A stretch of 64,000 nt of DNA from Enoplolaimus lenunculus (taxonomy: Eukaryota; Nematoda; Enoplea; Enoplida; Thoracostomopsidae): assembly GCA_030248215.1 (NCBI GenBank), contig JASANG010001733.1, positions 62,001 to 126,000 on the forward strand, read 5' to 3'. The notes under the pieces were generated by a model that was given only the letters and a program-made list of their open reading frames with translations, did not search any database and was not told the origin of the DNA. The position numbers were made by a program, and so were the translations under genes. Shown one piece after another: positions 10,456 through 22,400 of the stretch (position 1 is the first letter of the stretch; the number at the start of each line of letters is the position of its first letter).

Positions 10456-13400
10456 CTTGAAAATTTATTTGGTTTGGGGGGGGGGGGAGGTAAAAGGGAA
10501 GGGGGGGGGGGTGGGCAGACGGCGGCCGCCGCCCAAGACGCACAGCGGAGGCAGTCGCATTCGCTTAACAATGAACAATCATAGGGACACGGTAGTGTCA
10601 CTATTATATGTTTCTTCCAAAAGTGTTCACGTCTCTTTTATGTTTCTATCAAAAGTCTATTATTTCTACTATTATATATACAAACGTATGTCATTCAAGA
10701 TCATGGTAACCGGTGTTCATTCGCTATATTTAAAGAAAATTTGTCGAAGTATTAAACGTAAACGTTTTCATAAGATCGGAACCGCAAAATTTCGCATTGG
10801 TATTTGGATTAAAATCTTGTCGCAAGGTGTTCTACAGAATCGTAGATTGTAACAATCCAATTTTTTATGTGCTACATAAGTTATCTCAACCATATACGTT
10901 AAGCTATTTATTTAACGAAAATACTATTGTTTAGTACGTATATATGCGAAACATGTTGAGTGGACAATTACGAAAAACATTGGCTTATATGATTACAAAT
11001 TAGTAATAACATAGCTAGTTTTGGTAAAGGTACGGTAGGTAGATCGACCCCCTAGAAACTGTAAGATTATGTGATTTTCCGACGTATTTGAGGCAGCTGA
11101 TTTCAAATCTGTTATTTATATTCTTGCAGGCCCGAGTTTCAGCCCATTTTACATGTAGCATATACAATGTAAACACAAACACCGGTCAAGTGCACCTGTG
11201 GCTGAGTGGTATGATGTTCACATACCACGGCGTTTTTTCAGCTTTTGGGTCGCGGGTTCAAGTCCTACTGGGGGAACTATAAATTGAAATTTTATGTGTA
11301 TTTTTATGTGATTTTCCGACGTATTTGAGGCAGCTGATTTCAAATCTGTTATTTAGATTCTTGCAGGCCCGCTGGTTAATAAAAATATGCGCTTTCAAAG
11401 TTTCAGCCCATTTTACATGTAGTATAAACAATGTAAACAAAAACTCCGGTCAAGTGGTCCTGTGGCTGAGTGGTATGATGTTCACATACCACGGCGTTTT
11501 TTCAGCTTTTGGGTCGCGGGTTCAAGTCCTACTGGGGGAACCAAAAATTGAAATTTTATGTGTATTTTTGCCAAGGCGCGTTTTTGAAAACGTAGACGTA
11601 ACATCAAGCTGTCGAAAACTGTTTATTTGCAAGCTAGAACCGGAATTCATTTGGTTCAGGGATTGGTTTTATTTTTATTCATTAATTTAGTATTTAATAA
11701 AGAGTGGTTTGTTTACAGTATATGAATTATCATTAGCTTTTTTGTAATTCGGAATGACTCGGAAAAAGTCTCATTTGTATCGCGCTAAAGGAGGAAGATA
11801 TCGAAATAAGGTGCAAACAAACTACATTAATGTTTGAGGTTTTTTGTAGTTTAATAGCTAAGGTTATGTTTATGGTGAGATTTATTTTAAGTCAAGGAAA
11901 GTCGTGCAATGCGCCAAAGTTGTCAGAAACACGCTAATACTGAGCGTCTTGCATTTACAAATTTACCGATTAGAAAATTTACACCGCATGCGAAAGACCT
12001 CAAGGTGCAAGTGTGTAAGCATCTTGTTTTGACCAATCTTGTGCTGGGACTATCATAATCTGATATATTTAATAGTCATGTATTATTTCGGGTAAATGCT
12101 CTGCTCATTTAGGTTTAACTGTGTAAAGTAGATTTTGTTCATTGCACTGTTCCACTCCGCGGTTTCTTGTTTTGACCAGTGTCGAAATATATTGCCTGTT
12201 AGTTTGTAGGATGCAACCGGAGGTGAAAAATGCCAGATCCGGAGCCGGAAGTGAACAAAAGTAGCCGGAACCGGAGATGATGCCGCAGGTGAGGTGAAAT
12301 CAGGTAGTTGAAATATTTAACTTGTTAATTTTAGCAAATATCTGCTATGTGTTGTTAAATCGTTCCATTGGAATTTTCTACTTTTCTCATTTTCCAAACA
12401 AAACCTATGCTTTAGATTTTCCTTCCAACCAAAGGGAAATCTAGACGTAGAAATTTTCCACTTTTCCCGGTTTAAAAACAAAACCCATGCTTCAGAATTT
12501 TCCTACTAACCCAGGGTAAATTTAGGCGTTTAAATTTTCCAATTTTCCCGTTTTCCAACCAAAACCTATGCTGCAGATTTTCCCTACCAATAGTAGGTGC
12601 TTAGATTTGACATTCTCGTGGGTTTTTTTCTAAAACTAGATTTAAATTTAAGCTCAAAGTTTACGCGTAATGTACAGATATCAGTTTTGATTTACTGCTC
12701 GATGTATTATTGGTAGCACCAAGTTGAGCACTGAAATGTTCAAAACTCGGTTTAGAATATTTGAAGAAATTTTGACTTGCAAAATTAACACCATTAATTT
12801 AATAAGGTTCCTTAAGCAAGCAGTCTCTTTCAAAAACGTGACGCTCGAACACAGCGGGCTCTCATTATGGTATGAACCGGCCCGGATTGTTCAGGCCCAC
12901 GCCCGGCCGCCTTAGTTTTTCGTTTTCGAAAAGAAAACAAGAATAAGTTACAAAGCAAACCTTATAGTTGCAGATTCGCAGTTTTGACTGCGGATTGAAT
13001 TGCATTATTAGAATTTCTTGTGCAATTAAGAGGAAACGAACAAAAGTGTGTTTCAAGCAATTTTTCACGTCCGCATGTTGATGCAAATGCGTATTCAGCA
13101 TGTTTCACAAAATATTTGTTGCAGCCATATTTTTAAATGCTGAGCATTCCAATTATATATTTAACGCAATTCATGTGTGCAATACAAAATTGAAAGTATC
13201 GGAATCAGTATTCTTCCAAAATACCGATTACAATACCGATACCGATGTATTGGTTCTACACTACTATGCAGCATAAAATCAGTTTTCACTAGAGCAAGTA
13301 CTTATCAATTGTATTGATTTTCTATTTGAATTCAAACAATTTATATTAATTAAAATATATTAGCATTTTAAATTGAGCGAGTTACCTAATAAATAAAAAT

Positions 13401-16400
13401 GAAATTAGGAAAGCGCGACTTTTGTGATTGTGAAAATGTAGTTTTTAATTTTCATGGAAATATAGCTTAACAGTTCTAAAACAATTATAACGTGAGTATA
13501 TATGACTTTAAATTTGAATATTTTCGCACTTAAGGTAAATTTACATCAAATTTCTTCCTAAAGCTTAGTAACTAGAATGAAAAGTGCCCCGATGTGGCCA
13601 TAGAAAACGATATGTTTCGGGTAGTAAGATTTTTAGTTCAATACCGCTAGTATTACAATTTCCATGCATGCGTATAAAGTTTTAAAACTAGATTAATTTG
13701 ATGCCAATCAGCGTCCTCCCGAAACACGACACAACAATACTATAGAATTAATAAAAGTTAAATCATTGAGTTTGATTGACTGCGTAACGGAAACATATCC
13801 GCAACTTTTTCGGAGAAAAGTCAAAATAGACAGTAAAGTGTCCCGACGAGGCTATAGAAAACGATAACGCATCAAGTTTTGGAGCTGTATAAATTTTGTA
13901 CCGTACAGTGCCCTCTCCATACTTGGCTAAACGGTACCCAGATTTTAAACTTTTAAAACATTAAAATATTTGAGTGAGTACGTAGCGAAACAATATTTGC
14001 AACTTTGCTGACGAAATCTGCGTTGTATTCCAATGCGGCCAATGTAAAGATCAGGAACGGAACGTTTTTCTGCGGGACTAGAATAGAATAAGCTTAAGGT
14101 TTAGATTAATTTTTTGCTTGGCTTAGGCTTAGGATTATGCTCATTCTTACGCTTAGGTTTGGGCTTAGGAATATGCTCATGCTAACGCTTATGCTTAGGC
14201 TTAGGATTAGGAATATGCTTATAATACTGATCCGTTCCTGTTCTTTACATTGAGCCAATTGACGAACAAACACGTTTTTAATATTGGGTCACCAGCATTT
14301 TACGCTTAATTTCTACTTATATACTCTTTTTAAAACCCAAAATTTTTCTGCATATATTCGAAACTTCAGTTTACTAAGTGCAAAAACTAATGTCACGAGT
14401 GCGTACTCAAATTTTTTACATCAACCATAATTCGTCATTTATATTCTAGTATTTATTTCTTGTTTTAATATTTCGAAACAGTGGATCACATGTCTATTTG
14501 GCCGCTGTCAGAGAAAGTTGCGGATATGTTTCCGTTACGCAGTCAATCAAACTCAATGATTTAACTTTTATTAATTCTATAGTATTGTTGTGTCGTGTTT
14601 CGGGAGGACGCTGATTGGCATCAAATTAATCTAGTTTTAAAACTTTATACGCATGCATGGAAATTGTAATACTAGCGGTATTGAACTAAAAATCTTACTA
14701 CCCGAAACATATCGTTTTCTATGGCCACATCGGGACACTTTTCATTCTAGTTAAAATGTGTTTTGACATATTTTTCATATAAAATTCGATAATTTATGTT
14801 CCATAATTTGTTTTGTTTTGTTTCCAATATGTTGTAATTAGCTCTTTGAGAGCCATTACAAATTAAAGCTCTGTGCCACTTGTCACGTACAAGCATTTTT
14901 GTTTCAAAAACTACTATTGCTTTTGTGAAATTCCAAGGTTTGAAATGGTGTTGAAAAATTTGCCAAAAAGTGAGAGTCCTCTCAAAATAAAAATCTCTCC
15001 CCCCTTAAAAAAAAAAATTTTTTTTTAATATAAAAAGAAAACAATAAAAAAATTTTTTTTTTTTTTCTCTAACGTAAAACTTTTAACGTTAATATTCGGC
15101 TGGTTTTTTCTCGCTGAAAAGGAATCCACACACCCCAAAAAAAGGGAAAAAAAACAGACCCTCCCGGGGGAAGGCCTCCGGGACAAAAAAAAAAGAGGCA
15201 AAACCCGCCCCCGCCAGGGCCAAAGGCCCCCCCGCGAATTGCACGTTTGACTCAGGAGGAGTAGAGTTTGCCTCAGGTTGTGTAGACCCGAAAAGTCTAT
15301 TTCAGAGACAGTCAATATGACTCACGTGTTTTGCAGTGTATGAGTTTCTTTCGAAGCCTTTCGGCGTAGTTTTAATTTAAAATACGGCTAATACAATTTT
15401 TCAAAGACTTGCGCTGTAAAAAGATTTGCAGCATACTTTTTGTAGTAGCTGTCTTGAACGTAATTTGGCGGGCATCGAATATGGTTGCAACGATATTCGC
15501 CAAGTAAATTGACACAAACTTTGTCAGGTCCTTCACACTGACTCAATTCACATTCATCGATATCTAAAATATGATTCGATGCAAAACTTTACAACTCGTA
15601 AAATTAGATTAACGTTATTACTTCATAGAACTAAGAGCGGATGATGCATACTGTAGTGACCCGGATAACAGGAGGACTGATATTTATTTGGCCTCTCCAG
15701 AGGGTAAGCCACTTGTTATTCGGTTACGGACTGTTATTTATTTTTAACCCACGCTACGCCGCCCTTCGTTACTGATATATATCCGGTACTGCAATTATCC
15801 GTTGAATTAAACGTTTATTTGTCTTGTGTCAATAGCTTGAGCGATAAAACAGGGATATACTTTGGAATGTACTTTCAAAATTTAAGTCCGTTTTAAAGTT
15901 TCGAACTCAAATTATTTGGTGCTGGAGTCATTTATGCGCTACAATTAGGATTAATTGACATTTATGGACTCTAGGGACTCTTATTGATTCGGACTCAAAA
16001 TGGGGACCCCCTTCTTATGACCCCCCTCTTATTCCGGTCAATACAGTACTTCAACAAGAGTATGCAACTGGGTACATCCTGTGTAGAGACGAATGTACCC
16101 GGCATGCGTTTCGTTTTTGGTCTACCCTCTTTTATTTACAGGGGGTACAAACGGTGCGAAGCATGGCACTTTATGTATGCTGCGTCAAACATGCCCCCTT
16201 TATAGTTTAATTTAGGGGTATTCATGTGACAACGACCCCCTCTAAACAAAGGGTGTCGGCCAAAAACGCAACGCCGGCTGGTATATTTTGTAGCAAGTGA
16301 AACGCCAAGAGTGGCACTCTCCTGTATTATGCACTCTTGAAAGAAAAAATATCAAGGCACAACAGCAATCGTAAGAAATATAATTATATTTACTACTGAT

Positions 16401-19400
16401 CTGTTACTTCTATCCAACAAAATTTTTGACATACCCGCTAGTTTTCATTTTTTCAGCATCTGCAACAACCTGACCAATTGCAAGCCCAACATGTTAAAGG
16501 AGGCCACAAAATTTCAGATGAGACCCATGTTCTTCTAAAACTTCATACCAGCAGCATCAAAACACTTGCATGAAAGAGGATCCAGACTGACTCCAGTCTC
16601 CGGATTCAAATAGCTACGGGCCTAAGTAGTAACTTGATTAATTGTTCACCTGTGCATGTATGCCCGTCGTCTTCCAGTTTAAATCCTGCAGGACATTGAC
16701 ATTGATATGATCCAGGCACGTTCCAGCATTTTCCCATACACGGGGTTTCGAAAAACGCACATTCATCAATATCTACAAAAACGTTAGTGATAAAACCGAA
16801 CGAAACAGTAATATTTAAAGCTAAATTTCTAAATTGTTTCACCAGTCAAAACTAATTGTGTTCTTCCTTAGTATATGCTTAAGCCTAGATTTGAACAGGC
16901 TATGTGCTGCTTACAAAATCTTTTAAACATTAACTGGTGTTAATAGTTATTATCAGCCTTTATCACCGTACCGAAATGGTCTCGGACAGTGAGCTCAAAG
17001 TGTATGGATATCGCTAAATTCAAACTTCAGTATCGATATTTTTGGAAGCATACCAATACGGATACCGATATTTTTCAATTTACTGTATGAAATATACATC
17101 GCATGCAAACGGATATTTGTTTCCGTTAAAAATTGGTGTCCGTTTCCGTTATAGAAATACCGCAAATTCTGTTGTTATTCTTATGCTCAAAAATTAGTTG
17201 TAAATAACGTATATAACTCGAAATTTTTCATTACAAGTATGCTCCGATTGATTGAAATGAAATAAAAATTACAAAATTCATCCGAAATCTTAAAAAAAAT
17301 TTTCTGCATCCGCTAACACTTGCATACCTCAATTGTGTTAGCTGAAATATACAACATCTTTGAAACTTTTATACTTCAATATCCATTTTCCGTTTCTGTT
17401 GTTTTGATCCTTATCCGTTTCTGTTTCCGTTAGTTTTACTATTCGTTTACACTCTGGTAATTTGCTTTAATTGTAGCAATTCGATTTTTATGATACTAAA
17501 TTCAACATGATTTTCTGTGTATTACCATAATTGGTATAGAAATTGAATTTAGCAAAATTTGGATTTAAAACCTGTTGATATTAATTTATATATTACGTCG
17601 GTTCGGAGAAATACATACTTATCGAGGGGCGGCTGCGAATATAGTGCGGAGCCCAGAACCAGGCAAACAATGCAGAACATACAGAATTAATACGTTTATT
17701 TAGGTAGTCACTGCATGTTTTTGTGGCTGCAATACGTATCCTAAGAAATCTGCTGAACGAGAATTTGCATATCGATATGAGAGAGACCATCTTCATGCAA
17801 AATTGCATGAGACACAGGTTTGCTTGTTGATGTTTTGTTGTTTCTGCCAGCTCTTTCACTGGAGCTTGTCCAGTACGAAGCCTTAACCGAAATTGAAGAT
17901 GTCGTTAAAGAGGTTTTAAAAATGCTAATTTACCAAGATGGAGATAGTTCCATGAAAGTAATATTTTTGAAGCGTGAACAAGCACAAGCTACAGTATAAG
18001 GAATGCTGTAATGCAACCCGTCAAGCTACTGGATTTTAGGGACGCCACATCTCACACGAACGCAATATCTGCGTCAGTTCCGGTTAATTTTGACTTCCAT
18101 GTATTGCGGTATGATGCACAAGTAAAGTATCGGTATTGGTATCCAAATAAGCGGTATCGATATCGCTATATTGGTATTTTCAGTATCGGTGCAACACTAA
18201 TTTCAAGGAAATATATCCTGATATCCACGTTGCATACGTTTTTGCAACACCACACTTTACCTTCACATGTTTCGTCATCAACTGCAAGTGTATATCCAGG
18301 CCTGCAAATGCATTGGTACGATCCTGGCATATTGATACATCGATGATGGCAGTGAGCTTCGTGTGTTTCGCATTCATTAATATCTGAAATGCAAAAAAAG
18401 GCAACAAGCGTGTAAACCCTCAATGCAAAACCACAAAAGGTTGAACCAGATGTCCACCTCAGCGTTTGGCTCAATCAAAAAATAACCATTGGTTTCGGCT
18501 TCGGCAAAATTTGTTGATCTATGGCTCTGGTACTTGTCAGCGATTGCATTTTACTAAAAACTATGGTCAGACAGAATGCTTGAATAACTGTCTTCCAGTG
18601 TATCAAAACATTTTCGGAGTCTCTATGACGTAATGTTTCTTATTTTTACATGAAGTTATGTGAAACGTCAGCATTTCGTGACAGATATTTTATATGACAA
18701 AACTAAGTTGTGCAAGCTTTGAAATAAAAAATTTCGAATGAAAAACACAAGGTGATAAGGAGTATTACCAGGTTTACAACCGGAATGTAATTCAGTCCAA
18801 ATAGGATATCAAGTCGGAATTTAAATATTTTGTCGGAACTGGAATCAGAACAATAATTGTAGTTTTGATACTCATTTAATTGTTGGGAAAGAATTCGAAA
18901 ACATTAAATGCTTTGTGACCGGAATTCCGGCGAAACAATAACATTTTGGCGGAATCGAATTTTCATTGGAACCTTAAATTTTACAAAAGAAGTTGCATAT
19001 TTACATTATTTGAAATTTAAGAATAGCGTTTTTGGTTTACCGACACAACTTTTTCCGTCCGTAGACAATTTAAATCCAGAATGACACAAGCATTCGTATG
19101 ACCCGAGTGTGTTGTGACAAATTCCGTTGATTGAACAAACCGTTTCTTCCAGTCGAGTGCATTCGTTTTCGTCTAAATATAACGGTTATAAACTAAACAG
19201 TGTTGTCTAAAACTATTTTTCTGCTACAGAGAACTTGCAACTGTAACCGCCGCAGTTTAAAGCGATCCCAGCGATGCAACATCTCGAATGATCTTCAACA
19301 AGAGTGACTTTAACGTTTATATATCGTACAGTAAATCTAGTCTCCCTGACACGAAACAACTTTGACGCTCCAGTAGTGTAGATGTCAATAAAAATATCGC

Positions 19401-22400
19401 TACCTACACATGACGGGTGGCACTTGTTTTAAGAACGGGTCCAGAATTACTTACATAGTACCATGACACTAAGAATGCAAACCAACCTTCACACTGTTTA
19501 ACTTGCTCGTTGAACACAAATCCTTCAGGACACGCACACCGGTACGTACCAGGTAGGTTAATGCAGTTTTGACCAATATGGCATGTATGTTGTTGCGTTG
19601 TACACTCGTCGATATCTGAAACAATTTGTTTAAACAATAATTTGTAGCCCGGCTGTAAATGATAACTTGTACAGTGAATAAGTTTCACATTCATATGAAT
19701 GATCGGCATACATAAAGATCAGAGGCGGAACGTTTTTCTACAGGATTGTAATAGAGTAAGCTTAAGCTTTCGACTACCTTTTGTGCTTAGGCTTAAGCTT
19801 ACGCTTAGTAATTTGCTTATACTACTGTTACGGCCTGTTCTCTTTATTGGCCGAAAGATCAAAGGAAAATCGATACTATTGAAAACGTGGTTTAAAAAAT
19901 TCTTAAGCTGAGTTAAAGTTGCTTCCTATGAAAGCATTTATAACTGCGTGTAGTTCGTACTCAGAGATACAAAGTTTTTAGCAAATATATTACAAATTTT
20001 GCAAAATCTGATGAATATGTGAAATCAGTTAGTTACATTTAGTTAAATTTATATAATACTTTTGACTATAAACCGACAATACGTAATCATACACAAAGCT
20101 GCAACAATGGTTATGTCAGCAAAATATTCCTTCTCTTCAAAAACTGTACAACGCAGGTTTACCTTCACATCGTCCGTCCTGTTCCGCTATCATGTAACCT
20201 TCAGGGCAGGTATTAGGTTTTGGCCGGCAAACGTATGATCCGCGGGTATTCTTACAAATTTCAGTAAATTTGTTGCACGTTGCAGTTCGTTCTACGCATT
20301 CGTTAATATCTAAAATAGTTTACCAAAATGACTTTATAGATAGTAAACTGAAAATTTTTTCGCTTAAATATGCAACAAACAAGTATTTTCACATCGATAA
20401 AGATGCAACCGTATTTTCGAAACCATTCTGTCATAAACCCGTATTCTCAAGTGGTGTGTAGTACCTATGACTGCTTTATGGTAGGCCTTGTTACGTTTAA
20501 ACCGTGAATTCGCTATTTCAAAATAGGCACCCCTCTTATTATCCCCCTCTTATTCGGGTCACTAAAGTACTTGGAAACGTTTTACTAACTAGTGATAAGT
20601 GCTCTTGCAAATGAGAATAAGGCTCATAAAGTTTACTCGAACAACATTGACATTTATTTTGTTAGAGTTTTTGATTGGCGTGAAATACATCTTGGGGTAC
20701 AAAACGCCTTAATCATTCTTGAATAGTTTAGCGTTAAATGCATGAAGTTTATAATTGTAATATTTTTGTACTCTCAACATATTTTGAAAACCAACAAATT
20801 CGTTCAGCTGTCGATTTCTTTACCGTTCAATTAAAACTTTGTACATGAACTCAGTCAAAATTTCAACTCGCACATAAGTGCTTAGTAGAAATTTTAGTAT
20901 TTAGCAAACAGTCCACCACAGTTTGCTATATTTGGACTGAAATGAAAAGTGTTTTACTACAATCACAAAAACAATAAATCCACAACTTCGTAAATCGTCA
21001 AGTAAAACATTTAGTCAAAAACAACTTACCTACACATGATTTTTTCGTTCCAGGCTTCATACCACGTGGGCATACTATTGGTACACATTCGGCCAGTGGT
21101 CCTCTGCCTATGGTGTGACCGGGCGGGCATTGCTTTTTGATGCATCGAAACGAACCTTCGGTGTTTTTACATGTGTACTGGGCTTCACAGTTATGAATGC
21201 CTAGTGCACATTCATCAATATCTGAAAAAATATGATGTATCTACAAATGAGCATACAGGAAACGCACACGTTCGCTATCTTAGAAGTCTCAGCTAAGAGA
21301 TGATTCTTCTGTTCATACGCAATGGCGGATCCACTGAAGCTGATTCCAGTATCTTCCAATAATACCATCGTGCTGACAATTATGCGATGCAAATTGTTCA
21401 TCTGAAGCTCACAATGTGTTTTGTGGCAAAATAGCTATATTGCAAATACTTTGTTTACATTGGTTTCATCAAATAACAGACTACAAAATAATCAGTGATA
21501 AATATTATAGCTCAACAAATTAAACACGTGCAGTAACTCACCTTCGCAATTCTCTTGATGATCTAAGTAGTATCCCGTGCCGCAACTGAGTGTCCTTAGA
21601 CAACGAAATGTCCCAACGTCATTAACACAGCGTTGACTGTCAGCACAATTGTCCAAGTTTAGCAAGCATTCGTTGATATCTAGAAATGTAAAACAAAGTG
21701 ATAGAGTTCCGTGAGGACCCCTACTGTATCGATCACCGGACTCCCATATGATTAAATGAGGCCCATGTGATACGCTCAGGTTGGTTATGGTTCACCAAGG
21801 CCTCTTGCTATCCATTAGATCCTGATGTAAACAATATTAAATGTTTTATTTCGTTGAAAAAAAATTTGCGTTCTGCTGCAAACTGGATCTTCCAAAGCAT
21901 CTGAACGTTCTGAAATGGACCAGCATTTGGGTTGATTTTTGCGAGTGTGTCTAAAGATACGTTGGGACGCTGGATTTGCCGGAGTGAGGCATTCGAAGAA
22001 GCATATGCTGTCGCTGATGGACGCAGGGGGTGGTGATAACGTCGTTACTGGTGCAACTATACACTAAACAATTAGCTTCATCGGAACTGTGTACGTTCGA
22101 TAAAATATGGTCTGTTATTAATTTTCCGCTAGATTTTGCCCAAAACTGGTCTTATTTCTAAAATGCGATCATATTTGGTGGTTCTTATGAGCTGTGCTAA
22201 CAGTAACAAAATGACTGACTTTGATAGAACCCCAACTTTCTGACTTATATTTTGAGAAACCGCAGCAACGGCGTGTATCATAAGTAAATTGTCGCGCTGA
22301 CAATCCGTTTGTGATAAAACGTTGCATATGTTGTAAGCCAATTTGCTATTCAGGCCAATAAATAGCAGAACTACTTCAACAACTTGCTATTTAATACATA

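Larger units (their letters stand above)
11070..11570 (+). repeat. Two tandem units of about 250 bp, each with a tRNA-like sequence
   Basis: The stretch TTTTCCGACGTATTTGAGGC through to the post-tRNA-like tail AAATTGAAATTTTATGTGTA occurs twice, starting near 11072 and 11308. Each unit contains TTCTTGCAGGCCCG, ACATGTAG..ACAATGTAAACA and then the tRNA-like part. The same two-unit arrangement is present in inverted arm B at 58985-59510. Confidence 0.75.
10580..14750 (+). repeat. Arm A of a 3-4 kb inverted repeat (partner at 56793-59992)
   Basis: From ATCATAGGGACACGGTAGTGTC near 10577 this segment matches, in reverse complement, the segment ending near 59992. The match continues block by block: 10580-11620 with 58930-59992, 12590-13570 with 57823-58810, and the palindromic element 13572-14750 with 56793-57822. 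Differences look like a few per cent substitutions plus indels. Arm A carries about 970 bp (11620-12590) absent from arm B. The outer edge lies in the last fibulin intron, 125 bp from the terminal exon. The inner edge coincides with the end of the palindromic element in both arms, so the two arms look like copies of one composite element. No long open frame is shared apart from non-homologous ones. Confidence 0.85.

Noticed and set aside
10349-10852. 167-codon plus-strand open frame crossing the fibulin terminal exon and arm A
   Set aside because: Its first third is antisense to the fibulin exon and the G-runs, and the rest is transposon arm A. The text shows no protein family.
11192-11276. 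Functional tRNA gene
   Set aside because: No proper D loop and a poorly pairing acceptor stem, despite good A and B boxes.
15984-16205. 73-codon plus-strand frame
   Set aside because: Spans the junction of family S and family V elements.
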